A stretch of 64,000 bases of DNA from Polaromonas sp. (GTDB lineage Bacteria; Pseudomonadota; Gammaproteobacteria; Burkholderiales; Burkholderiaceae_C): assembly GCF_029945685.1 (NCBI RefSeq), contig NZ_JAQSDA010000020.1, forward strand, positions 174,044-238,043. The letters are read 5' to 3'. Below the pieces are notes generated by a model. The model saw only the letters and a list, made by a program, of their open reading frames with translations. It made no database searches and was not told the origin of the DNA. This document shows, in pieces, positions 54,262-62,619 of the stretch. How positions within the stretch are numbered: the first letter of the stretch is position 1; each line of letters begins with the position of its first letter. The translations under genes and the position numbers were made by a program.

Positions 54262-57027
54262 TCAGGCGTAAAGCGGGTTGACCTTGTCGGCATGGATGCC
54301 GTACTTCTTGATGGCCTCGGCGACCTTGGCCACCGGCACGGTGCCTTCTTCGCTGAGCGCCTTCAGCGCGGCGACCACAATGTAGTGGCGGTTGATCTCG
54401 AAGTGCTCGCGCAGCTTGCTGCGGAAATCGCTGCGGCCAAAACCGTCGGTGCCCAGCACCTTGTAGGTACGGCCGCGCGGAATGAAGGAACGGATCTGCT
54501 CGGCATAGGCCTTCATGTAGTCGGTCGAGGCCACCACCGGCCCCGTGTGTTTTTCGAGCTGCTGGCTCACGAAGGGGACACGCGGCGTGTCCAGCGGATG
54601 CAGCAGGTTCCAGCGCTCGGCGTCCTGGCCGTCACGCGTGAGTTCGTTGAAGCTCGGGCAGCTCCAGACGTTGGCGGCGACGCCCCAGTCCTTGTCCAGC
54701 AGTTCCTGGGCTGCGATGGACTCGCGCAGGATGGTGCCCGAGCCCAGCAACTGCACGCGCGCCTGGTCCTTGCCCGCGGCCTGGCCGCCTTCCTTGAGCA
54801 GGTACATGCCCTTGACGATCTGCGCCTCGGTGCCCGGTGTCAGGCCAGGCATCGCGTAGTTTTCGTTGAGCAGCGTGATGTAGTAGAAAATGTTTTCCTG
54901 ACGCTCGACCATGCGCCTGAGGCCGTCCTGCATGATCACCGCCACTTCATGGGCATAGGTCGGGTCGTAGCTGACACAGTTCGGAATGGTGCCGGCCAGG
55001 ATGTGGCTGTGGCCGTCCTCGTGCTGCAGGCCTTCGCCGTTGAGCGTGGTGCGGCCCGACGTGCCGCCCAGCAGGAAACCACGCGCCTGCATGTCGCCCG
55101 CGGCCCAGGCCAGGTCGCCGACGCGCTGGAAGCCGAACATCGAGTAATACACGTAGAACGGGATCATGATCCGGTTGTTCGTGCTGTAGGAGGTGGCGGC
55201 AGCGATCCAGCTGCTCATGCCGCCGGCCTCGTTGATGCCCTCCTGCAGGATCTGGCCCTTTTTGTCTTCCTTGTAATACATCACCTGGTCCTTGTCGACC
55301 GGGGTGTATTTCTGGCCTGCCGGGTTGTAGATGCCGATCTGGCGGAACAGCCCTTCCATGCCGAAAGTGCGGGCCTCATCCACCAGAATCGGCACCACGC
55401 GCGCGCCCAGCGCCTGGTCGCGCAGCAACTGCGTGAGAAAACGCACATAGGCCTGGGTGGTGGAGATTTCGCGGCCTTCCGGCGTCGGCTCGATCACCGA
55501 CTTGAAGGTCTCCAGGGACGGTGCGGTGAAGCTCTCGTCGGCCTTGGTCCGGCGGTGCGGCAGGTAGCCGCCGAGGGCCTTGCGGCGCTCGTGCAGGTAT
55601 TTCATTTCAGGCGTGTCGTCGGCCGGTTTGTAAAACGGGACGTCCGGCAGCTGGCTGTCGGGAATCGGGATGTTGAAGCGGTCGCGGAAGGCCTTGATGT
55701 CCTCGTCGGACAGCTTCTTGGTCTGGTGGACGTTGTTCTTGCCTTCGCCGATCTTGCCCATGCCAAAACCCTTGACGGTCTTGATCAGCAGCACGGTCGG
55801 CTGGCCGGTGTGGTTGACCGCCTTGTGAAACGCCGCATAGACTTTTTTCGAATCGTGGCCGCCGCGGCGCAGGTCGAAGACTTCCTCGTCGCTCATCTTG
55901 GAGACCATCTCCAGCGTCTCGGGATTCTGGCCGAAAAAATGCTTGCGCACATAGGCACCGTCGTTGGCCTTCATGGCCTGGTAGTCGCCGTCGGGCGTGT
56001 CCATCATGACCTTGCGCAGCGCGCCGTTCTTGTCGCGCGCCAGCAGCGGATCCCAGTTGCTGCCCCAGATCAGCTTGATCACGTTCCAGCCCGAGCCGCG
56101 GAACTCGCCCTCAAGCTCCTGAATGATCTTGCCGTTGCCGCGCACCGGGCCGTCCAGGCGCTGCAAATTGCAGTTGATGACAAAGATGAGGTTGTCGAGG
56201 TTTTCGCGCGCGGCCAGGCTGATGGCGCCCAGCGACTCAACCTCATCCATCTCGCCGTCGCCGCAGAACACCCAGACCTTGCGGTTCTCGGTGTTGGCAA
56301 TGCCGCGTGCGTGCAGGTACTTGAGGAAACGCGCCTGGTAAATCGCCATCAGCGGGCCCAGGCCCATGGAGACGGTGGGGAACTGCCAGAACTCGGGCAT
56401 CAGCTTGGGATGCGGGTAGCTCGACAGGCCCTTGCCATCGACCTCCTGGCGGAAATTGAGCAATTGCTCTTCACTGAGCCGCCCTTCAAGATAGGCGCGG
56501 GCATACACACCCGGCGACACATGGCCCTGGATGTAGAGACAGTCGCCGCCGTGCTCCCTGCCGGGTTCCGCGCTTTCGGCGTGCCAGAAATGGTTGAAAC
56601 CGGCGCCGAACAGGCTGGCCAGAGATGCGAATGAGCCAATGTGGCCGCCGAGGTCGCCACCGTCAGCCGGGTGCAGGCGGTTGGCCTTGACGACCATGGC
56701 CATCGCGTTCCAGCGCATGTAGGCGCGCAGGCGCTGCTCGATCAGGAGGTTGCCGGGAGAAGGCACCTCGTCGCTGGGTTCGATGGTGTTGACATAACCA
56801 GTGGTGGCGGAGAACGGCGTGTCGATGCCCTCCTGGCGCGCCTGCTCCAGCAACTGCTCCAGCAGGAAGTGGGCCCGTGCGCGGCCCTCATCATTGCTGG
56901 GGCTGTTGGCAATGACGGCGCTCAGCGCGTCAATCCACTCGCGGGTCTCCTGGGCGTCCTTGTCCTGGACCTCCGTGGCAGCCTTGCCCAATGTATCGGC
57001 ACGTGCCTGTTCCGGATTTGCAGCCAT
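54262..57027 (-). CDS. aceE: Pyruvate dehydrogenase E1 component, homodimeric type
   Basis: 921-aa thiamine-diphosphate enzyme of the homodimeric (AceE) class. Landmarks are ETREWIDALSAVI, GGDLGGHIGSFASLASLFGAGFNHF, the ThDP motif VFCGDGEMDEVESLGA...NCNLQRLDGPVRGNGKI and the C-terminal VLGTDGFGRSDFRSKLREHFE. It is about 35 residues longer than the E. coli protein (887 aa). ATG at 57027, preceded by a GGAGA site. It heads the aceE-aceF-bph-lpdA operon and is divergent from a two-component sensor gene 271 bp away. Confidence 0.97.
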   Translation of the reverse strand: MAANPEQARADTLGKAATEVQDKDAQETREWIDALSAVIANSPSNDEGRARAHFLLEQLLEQARQEGIDTPFSATTGYVNTIEPSDEVPSPGNLLIEQRLRAYMRWNAMAMVVKANRLHPADGGDLGGHIGSFASLASLFGAGFNHFWHAESAEPGREHGGDCLYIQGHVSPGVYARAYLEGRLSEEQLLNFRQEVDGKGLSSYPHPKLMPEFWQFPTVSMGLGPLMAIYQARFLKYLHARGIANTENRKVWVFCGDGEMDEVESLGAISLAARENLDNLIFVINCNLQRLDGPVRGNGKIIQELEGEFRGSGWNVIKLIWGSNWDPLLARDKNGALRKVMMDTPDGDYQAMKANDGAYVRKHFFGQNPETLEMVSKMSDEEVFDLRRGGHDSKKVYAAFHKAVNHTGQPTVLLIKTVKGFGMGKIGEGKNNVHQTKKLSDEDIKAFRDRFNIPIPDSQLPDVPFYKPADDTPEMKYLHERRKALGGYLPHRRTKADESFTAPSLETFKSVIEPTPEGREISTTQAYVRFLTQLLRDQALGARVVPILVDEARTFGMEGLFRQIGIYNPAGQKYTPVDKDQVMYYKEDKKGQILQEGINEAGGMSSWIAAATSYSTNNRIMIPFYVYYSMFGFQRVGDLAWAAGDMQARGFLLGGTSGRTTLNGEGLQHEDGHSHILAGTIPNCVSYDPTYAHEVAVIMQDGLRRMVERQENIFYYITLLNENYAMPGLTPGTEAQIVKGMYLLKEGGQAAGKDQARVQLLGSGTILRESIAAQELLDKDWGVAANVWSCPSFNELTRDGQDAERWNLLHPLDTPRVPFVSQQLEKHTGPVVASTDYMKAYAEQIRSFIPRGRTYKVLGTDGFGRSDFRSKLREHFEINRHYIVVAALKALSEEGTVPVAKVAEAIKKYGIHADKVNPLYA

Positions 57028-57157
57028 GGTTTTGTCTCCTGCTGGGCGCTAGATTCCTAGCTGTTGATTTGGTGGCGTCAACATCACGTTAACGCAATTT
57101 GGATTGCAAGCTCCAGTTTCCCACAATTTTTCGGATTTTTCAAATCGTGCTTTTTAC

Positions 57158-57172
57158 TTTCGTATTGTGAAA
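57158..57172. promoter_or_regulatory. Candidate operator dyad upstream of aceE
   Basis: Imperfect palindrome TTTCGTATTGTGAAA in an AT-rich island (57115-57180) of the 271-bp region between aceE and the divergent sensor kinase. A second T/A-rich half-like stretch (TTTTTCGGATTTTTCAAA) is adjacent. No binding protein can be named from sequence. Confidence 0.35.
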
Positions 57173-57298
57173 TTTTAATTCTCAGGAATAGACGGGCCCG
57201 GCAGACCAGTGGGCGCAGCCCCGCAACCACGCCTCTCTCGTCATGGTCAGGGTGACGCGCGGCCGCAGGGGGAAGTCCCGTAAACTCGACACCCCGCC

Positions 57299-59863
57299 AT
57301 GACCGAGCCCACACCCTCCACTTTTGACGCCCCTGCGGGCAGCGCGCCGCTGGCCCGCTGGCGCCGCTGGTGGCGCAAACAATCGCCGACCCGCCAGGAC
57401 CGCTTTGTCACGCTCGGCCCTTTGCTGGCGGTGATGCTTTTCCTGGCCGCGGTGATTGCCGCATTTGCCTACCTGCGCATCGAGGAAATCGACCGCGAGC
57501 AGCAGGCCGTCAAGCGCGATGTGGAGTACGCGCAGCAACGGCTGCGGCTGCGCCTGCTGGAGCGCCAGGAGCAGTTGATGCGGCTGGGCCGCGACGTGTC
57601 CAACAAGGACGTGGACAGCGCGGAGTTCATTTCGCAGGCCGAATCGCTGGTCAACCAGTACCCCGAACTGCTGGCCGTGACCTGGATAGACGCGCGCCGC
57701 CGGGTCCGCTCTTCCTATGTCTCGCCGAGCGCCAATGCGTCACAGCAGCAGGCGCCCGGTGAACAGCTCAAACGCGGGGAAACCGAAAGCACCTTCGGGC
57801 TGGCCCGCGATCTGCGGCAACCGGTTTATTCGCGCCCCCTGACCGTCAAGGACGACACGAGCTACAACGCCCCCAGCCTGCAGCTGCAGGTGCCGCTCGA
57901 CGATCAGGGCAAGTTCGACGGCGTCATCATGGGCGAATACTCCATCGACGGCCTGCTGCGCTTTGGCGTGCCCAACGAAGTGACCGCCAAATACGCGGTG
58001 GCCCTGCTTGACGACCAGGGCAAGGTGCTGGCCGGCAACCTGCCGCCGCCCAGAAACACGGCGGCCAGGCTGCTGCCCATGGCCGACGATGCGCAGGAGT
58101 ATGAAATCCCGGTGTCACCGGTCGGCAACGGCCTGCTGCTCAAGGCCCAGGGCTACCGGGCTTCACTGGGCGTGGTGGGCAGCGGTTTCTTCTGGCTGGT
58201 CAGTGCCCTGAGCGCGCTCACCGTCTGGATGCTGCTCGGCACCTGGCGCCACACGCGCCGGCGCGTACAGGCGCAGGAAGCGCTGATCTCGGAAACCAAT
58301 TTCCGCCGCGCCATGGAAAACTCCATGCTGACCGGCATGCGCGCGCTGGACCTGCAGGGCCGCATCACCTACGTCAACCCGGCCTTCTGCCAGATGACGG
58401 GCTGGAGTGAAGGCGAGCTGGTCGGCCGAACCGCCCCCTTTCCCTACTGGCCGGATCAGGATCGCGACACACTCGCGGCGCGGCTGGACGACGAGCTGCA
58501 TGGCCGCTCCACCACAGGTGGATTCGAAGTGCGCATCAAGCGCAAAAGCGGCGCCATTTTTGATGCCCGCATGTATGTTTCGCCGCTGATCGATCCGCGC
58601 GGCCAGCAGACCGGCTGGATGACCTCGGTCACGGACATCACCGAACCCAAACGCATCCGTGAAGAGCTCTCCAACTCCTACGAACGTTTCACCACCGTGC
58701 TCGAAGGGCTGGACGCGGCGGTGTCGGTCGCGCCGCTGGGCAGCGAGGAGCTGCTGTTTGCCAACAAGCTCTACCGCGCCTGGTTCGGCGGTGAAGTCGC
58801 CGGCCACATGAGCCTGATCGCCCAGGCCGGCGTGCCGGCCGTGGCGCCGACCGACGACACCCTGGACGCCGTCGACGGCCTGGCCGGTTTTCCGACCGAC
58901 ACCCTGACTGCGGCCCAGACCGAGAACGCCGAGATTTTTGTGCCCGAGCTCGGCAAATGGCTGGAGGTGCGCTCGCGTTACCTGACCTGGGTGGACGGAC
59001 GCCTGGCGCAGATGGTGATTGCCACCGACATCACGCCGCGCCGCCATGCCGAAGAGCAGGCCGCCCTGCAGGCCGAGCGGGCCCAGGCGGCCAGCCGCCT
59101 GATCACCATGGGCGAGATGGCGTCCAGCGTCGCCCACGAACTGAACCAGCCGCTGACCGCCATCAACAACTATTGCAACGGCATGGTGTCGCGCATCAAG
59201 GGCCAGCAGATCAGTAACGAGGACCTGCTGGTGGCGCTGGAAAAAACCGCCCGGCAGGCGCACCGCGCCGGCCAGATCATCCAGCGCATACGCTCCTTCG
59301 TCAAACGCAGCGAACCGAACCGCAGCCCGGCCGACGTGGCCACCATGGTCAGCAATGCGATGGAGCTGGCCGACATCGAACTGCGCCGCCACAACGTGCG
59401 GCTCAGCCACTACATCGCGGCGCGCCTGCCGCCGGTGATGGTGGACCCCATCCTGATCGAGCAGGTGCTGATCAACCTGATGAAAAACGGTGCCGAGTCG
59501 ATTGCGCAGGCTCAGCGCCCCACAGCGCGGCGCAGTGTGGAGCTGCGCGTGGTGCCCAAAATCATCGACGAGCAGAACGTGGTCGAGTTCTCGGTGCTGG
59601 ATTCGGGCAAGGGCCTGTCGCCCGAAGTCATGGGCCGTCTCTACGAAGCCTTTTACTCAACCAAGGCCGAAGGCATGGGCATCGGCCTGAAGCTGTGCCG
59701 CAGCATTGTGGAGTCGCACCAGGGCAGGATGCTCGCCGAGAACCTCTACAATGGGGACGAAGTGGTGGGGTGCCGGTTTACCTTCTGGATCCCCGTGACA
59801 CCCCTGCTCTCGCCAGCGCCGGCTGCCGCAGAAGCGCCCGCCGCCCCGACTGGCATTTCCTGA
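57299..59863 (+). CDS. Membrane-bound PAS sensor histidine kinase
   Basis: 854 aa. TM1 (about 39-60) and TM2 (about 291-313) enclose a periplasmic sensor domain of some 230 residues. Then come a PAS domain (about 325-450, MENSMLTGMRALDLQGRITYVNPAFCQMTGW), a second PAS-like domain (about 460-590), HisKA with His613 in VAHELNQPLTAINNYCN, and the ATPase (NLMKNGAESI, LDSGKGLS, GMGIGLKLC). The HELNQPL box places it with the FixL/DctB/TodS-like HK4 group. The next gene, 34 bp downstream, is a FixJ-type regulator, so the two form a pair. The divergent arrangement with aceE suggests control of, or response to, pyruvate metabolism; this is inference. Confidence 0.9.
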   Translation: MTEPTPSTFDAPAGSAPLARWRRWWRKQSPTRQDRFVTLGPLLAVMLFLAAVIAAFAYLRIEEIDREQQAVKRDVEYAQQRLRLRLLERQEQLMRLGRDVSNKDVDSAEFISQAESLVNQYPELLAVTWIDARRRVRSSYVSPSANASQQQAPGEQLKRGETESTFGLARDLRQPVYSRPLTVKDDTSYNAPSLQLQVPLDDQGKFDGVIMGEYSIDGLLRFGVPNEVTAKYAVALLDDQGKVLAGNLPPPRNTAARLLPMADDAQEYEIPVSPVGNGLLLKAQGYRASLGVVGSGFFWLVSALSALTVWMLLGTWRHTRRRVQAQEALISETNFRRAMENSMLTGMRALDLQGRITYVNPAFCQMTGWSEGELVGRTAPFPYWPDQDRDTLAARLDDELHGRSTTGGFEVRIKRKSGAIFDARMYVSPLIDPRGQQTGWMTSVTDITEPKRIREELSNSYERFTTVLEGLDAAVSVAPLGSEELLFANKLYRAWFGGEVAGHMSLIAQAGVPAVAPTDDTLDAVDGLAGFPTDTLTAAQTENAEIFVPELGKWLEVRSRYLTWVDGRLAQMVIATDITPRRHAEEQAALQAERAQAASRLITMGEMASSVAHELNQPLTAINNYCNGMVSRIKGQQISNEDLLVALEKTARQAHRAGQIIQRIRSFVKRSEPNRSPADVATMVSNAMELADIELRRHNVRLSHYIAARLPPVMVDPILIEQVLINLMKNGAESIAQAQRPTARRSVELRVVPKIIDEQNVVEFSVLDSGKGLSPEVMGRLYEAFYSTKAEGMGIGLKLCRSIVESHQGRMLAENLYNGDEVVGCRFTFWIPVTPLLSPAPAAAEAPAAPTGIS

Positions 59864-59897
59864 CAGGGTTCTGAAACCGTTTACGCAAAGGTTTGGC

Positions 59898-60527
59898 ATG
59901 AGCTTGATTCCGAAAAAAGGTACCGTCTATGTCGTCGATGACGACGAGGGTGTGCGCGACTCGCTCCAGTGGCTGCTTGAAGGCAAGGACTACCGCGTTC
60001 GCTGCTACGACTCTGCCGAAACCTTTCTGAGCCGCTACGACCCGCGCGAAGTCGCCTGCCTGATCGTCGACATCCGCATGGGCGGCATGACCGGCCTGGA
60101 ACTGCAGGACCGCCTGGTCGAACGCAAGTCGCCGCTGCCCATCGTGTTCATCACCGGCCACGGCGACGTGCCCATGGCGGTGGACACCATGAAAAAAGGC
60201 GCGATGGATTTCATCCAGAAGCCTTTCCAGGAAGAAGCCCTGGTCAGTCTGGTGGAGCGCATGCTGGACCAGGCCAAGGAAGCCTTCAGCGAACACCAGC
60301 AATCCGCCAGCCGCGACGCCCTGTTGGCCAAGCTCACCTCGCGCGAGGCGCAGGTGCTGGAGCGCATCGTCGCCGGCCGCCTGAACAAGCAGATCGCCGA
60401 CGACCTGGGCATCAGCATCAAGACGGTGGAGGCGCACCGCGCCAACATCATGGAAAAACTCAATGCCAATACCGTGGCCGACCTGCTGAAAATTGCCCTG
60501 GGTTCCAGCGCACCCAAGGCCGCCTGA
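59898..60527 (+). CDS. FixJ/NarL-type response regulator
   Basis: 209 aa. Receiver domain 1-125 with acidic pocket VVDDDEG (13-18), phosphoacceptor Asp58 (LIVDIRMGG), Thr in FITGHGDVPMAV and Lys in FIQKPF. A LuxR-type helix-turn-helix follows at about 145-200 (LTSREAQVLERIVAGRLNKQIADDLGISIKTVEAHRANIMEK region). The GHGDVPMAV segment is typical of FixJ-subfamily regulators. It is co-transcribed with the sensor kinase upstream; folD follows after 86 bp and a 63-bp repeat. Confidence 0.93.
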   Translation: MSLIPKKGTVYVVDDDEGVRDSLQWLLEGKDYRVRCYDSAETFLSRYDPREVACLIVDIRMGGMTGLELQDRLVERKSPLPIVFITGHGDVPMAVDTMKKGAMDFIQKPFQEEALVSLVERMLDQAKEAFSEHQQSASRDALLAKLTSREAQVLERIVAGRLNKQIADDLGISIKTVEAHRANIMEKLNANTVADLLKIALGSSAPKAA

Positions 60528-60539
60528 CCGATCTTCCTT

Positions 60540-60602
60540 CACTCCTCTTTTTATAGCTGACGGCGCCCGTGGTTCAAGGACTGGCGGGCGTTTTTTCTTG
60601 AA
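60540..60602 (+). repeat. 63-bp dispersed repeat, intergenic copy between regulator gene and folD
   Basis: Begins TTCACTCCTCTTTTTATAGC, core TGACGGCGCC, then GGACTGGCGGGC, T6 and CTTGAA. It begins 12 bp after the response-regulator stop and ends 11 bp before the folD ATG, so the folD ribosome site lies beside or in its edge. Confidence 0.75.
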
Positions 60603-60613
60603 GACCAGACACC

Positions 60614-61480
60614 ATGACCGCCCACATCATTGATGGCATTGCCCTGTCGAAACAACTGCGTGCCGACGTCGCGCTGCGCGCCGCCGCGCTGCGCGCGCGC
60701 GGTGTGGTGCCAGGCCTGGCGGTGATCCTGGTCGGCGAGAATCCCGCCAGCCAGGTGTATGTGCGCAACAAGGTCAAGGCCTGCGAGGACAGCGGCCTGC
60801 ATTCGGTGCTGGAGCGGTACCCGGCGACCTTGAGCGAAGCCGAACTGCTGGCACGCGTGGACGCGTTGAACCGCGACCCGGCCATCCACGGCATCCTGGT
60901 GCAGCTTCCCCTGCCCGCCCACATCGACGCGCACAAGGTGATCGAGGCGATTTCACCCGCCAAGGACGTCGATGGGTTCCACGTGGCCAGCGCCGGCGCC
61001 CTGATGGTCGGCCAGCCCGGCTTCTGGCCCTGCACGCCTTACGGCTGCATGAAGATGTTCGAAAGCATCGGCTACGACCTGAAGGGCAAACATGCGGTGG
61101 TGATAGGCCGCAGCAACATCGTCGGCAAACCGATGGCCTTGATGCTGCTGCAGAAAAATGCCACCGTCACGATCTGCCACAGCGGCACCCCGAACCTCAA
61201 GGCGATGACGCTTCAAGCCGATGTGGTGGTCGCCGCCGTGGGCAAGCGCAACGTGCTGACGGCCGACATGGTCAAACCCGGCGCAGTGGTGATCGACGTC
61301 GGCATGAACCGCAATGACGAAGGCAAGCTCTGCGGCGACGTGGATTTCGACGGCGTGAAGGAAGTCGCCGGCTGGATCACCCCCGTGCCCGGCGGTGTCG
61401 GCCCCATGACCATCACCATGCTGCTGGTGAACACCCTCGAAGCCGCAGAGATGACCCCCACGGTTGCTCGCTCCGCGTAG
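60614..61480 (+). CDS. folD: Methylenetetrahydrofolate dehydrogenase/cyclohydrolase
   Basis: 288-aa bifunctional cytoplasmic enzyme of one-carbon metabolism. Visible are [22 protein letters not shown] (catalytic Tyr and Lys), [21 protein letters not shown], and the NADP-binding [18 protein letters not shown], ending with [19 protein letters not shown]. Length is usual (about 285). The final codons (TPTVARSA) and stop are encoded by the start of a GC-rich palindromic element, so the C-terminal tail is repeat-derived. Confidence 0.96.
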   Translation: MTAHIIDGIALSKQLRADVALRAAALRARGVVPGLAVILVGENPASQVYVRNKVKACEDSGLHSVLERYPATLSEAELLARVDALNRDPAIHGILVQLPLPAHIDAHKVIEAISPAKDVDGFHVASAGALMVGQPGFWPCTPYGCMKMFESIGYDLKGKHAVVIGRSNIVGKPMALMLLQKNATVTICHSGTPNLKAMTLQADVVVAAVGKRNVLTADMVKPGAVVIDVGMNRNDEGKLCGDVDFDGVKEVAGWITPVPGGVGPMTITMLLVNTLEAAEMTPTVARSA

Positions 61481-61545
61481 CGCCCTGCCCCCCCGGGGGG
61501 GCCGCTGCGCCTGCGGGCCGGCGGAGCCGGACCCGCGGCCCCTGC
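61452..61545 (+). repeat. GC-rich palindromic element overlapping the folD 3' end
   Basis: Starts TGACCCCCACGG inside folD, provides its last eight or so codons and the TAG stop, and continues with CTGCCCCCCCGGGGGGGCC and GCGGGCCGGCGGAGCC. Same family as the element after aceF. Confidence 0.65.
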
Positions 61546-61576
61546 TTGAAAAGAAGCGGTTGGCTGTGGTTTGCGG

Positions 61577-62014
61577 CTATGTGTCGCCGGCTTTCGTAGA
61601 GCGACTCAGGCACCACAAGGTCCAGCCGGCCGCCAGCCACTGGGCCAGGTACATCGCGCTGCCCAGGCCGTGCCAGAGCTTGAGGTTGCCACCGTCGGCG
61701 CGTGCGTTGACGATGCGCGGCGCCACGCCGAATTCCACCAGCACCGCGAGCAGCAGGCCCGCCACTATGAATTTCATAGCTGCTTGCGCAGAAGGGGAAA
61801 GGGCTGGAGCCTCTTTTTTATTCAAGGCCAGCAGCAGGAGCATGGCGCAGGCCACGCTGAGCCAGGTCTGCGCCGTGAACAGTTTCGCAGCCATGGCGCC
61901 GGCCGCGGCGGGGCCGGGCAGGTGAATGAACAACATCGGCACCACGACAAAACCCAGGCCCGTCAGGCTGCCCCACCAGAGGGCGGCCAGCAGGATGCTC
62001 AGGCGGGGTTTCAT
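61577..62014 (-). CDS. DUF4149-type small membrane protein
   Basis: 145 aa with four predicted transmembrane helices (about 4-30, 50-64, 78-97 and 117-137). N-terminus MKPRLSILLAALWWGSLTGLGFVVVPMLF, resembling DUF4149 proteins, often listed as TMEM205-like. Function unknown. Codons 64-84, the loop between helices 2 and 3 (NKKEAPALSPSAQAAMKFIV), coincide exactly with a 63-bp dispersed repeat, so that loop is probably an insertion. It lies 8 bp after greA on the same strand. Confidence 0.78.
   Translation of the reverse strand: MKPRLSILLAALWWGSLTGLGFVVVPMLFIHLPGPAAAGAMAAKLFTAQTWLSVACAMLLLLALNKKEAPALSPSAQAAMKFIVAGLLLAVLVEFGVAPRIVNARADGGNLKLWHGLGSAMYLAQWLAAGWTLWCLSRSTKAGDT
61763..61825 (+). repeat. 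63-bp dispersed repeat, in-frame copy in DUF4149 gene
   Basis: Plus strand CACTATGAATTTCATAGC, core TGCTTGCGC, then AAAGGGCTGGAGCC, T6 and ATTCAA; antisense to the gene and exactly in register with codons 64-84. It encodes a loop between two membrane helices. Confidence 0.8.
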
Positions 62015-62022
62015 GCGGCAGC

Positions 62023-62499
62023 CTAGATGTACATCACCGCGATGATTTCATAGCGCCTGATGCCGCCCGGTGCCTGCACCTCGGCGGTGTCGCCCTCGTC
62101 CTTGCCGATCAGCGCGCGTGCAATCGGCGAGCTGATGTTGACCAGGCCCAGCTTGATGTCGGCCTCGTCCTCGCCGACGATCTGGTAAGTCACCTTGTCG
62201 CCGGAGTCCTCGTCCTGCAACTCGATGGTGGAGCCGAACACCACCTTGCCGCCGGCATCCACCTCGGACGGGTCGATGATCTGCGCGGCCGACAGCTTGC
62301 CTTCGATTTCCTGGATGCGGCCTTCGATGAAGCCCTGGCGGTCCTTGGCGGCGTCGTACTCGGCGTTTTCGCTGAGATCGCCCTGGGCCCGTGCTTCGGA
62401 GATCGAATTGATCACCCAGGGGCGATCCACGGTCTTGAGCTGGTGCAGTTCGGCCTTGAGCTTTTCTGCGCCCTTTTTTGTAATAGGAATGGTTGCCAT
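62023..62499 (-). CDS. greA: Transcription elongation factor GreA
   Basis: 158-aa factor that rescues backtracked RNA polymerase by stimulating transcript cleavage. The N-terminal coiled coil ([17 protein letters not shown]...[20 protein letters not shown]) carries the acidic tip residues Asp and Glu in GDLSENAEY. The C-terminal FKBP-like domain includes [15 protein letters not shown] and [18 protein letters not shown]. Length equals the E. coli protein. ATG at 62499; the in-frame extension to 62553 has no family match. It follows carB by 120 bp, a common order. Confidence 0.96.
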   Translation of the reverse strand: MATIPITKKGAEKLKAELHQLKTVDRPWVINSISEARAQGDLSENAEYDAAKDRQGFIEGRIQEIEGKLSAAQIIDPSEVDAGGKVVFGSTIELQDEDSGDKVTYQIVGEDEADIKLGLVNISSPIARALIGKDEGDTAEVQAPGGIRRYEIIAVMYI

Positions 62500-62619
62500 G
62501 GTTTGAGTCCTCCAAAAGCGAAACCGCCACCAGTCACCTGGCGGCGGCGTCAAAAAATGATTGTCCTGATGTCAGTTTAATGCAAATGTGCAGGCACCGG
62601 CTCGGTAGTTGTCCCGAGC

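Noticed and set aside
53110..56634. 1174-codon open frame on the plus strand across aceF and aceE
   Set aside because: It is the mirror of two well-supported genes; high GC in third codon positions keeps the antisense frame open. Its protein is low complexity and matches nothing.
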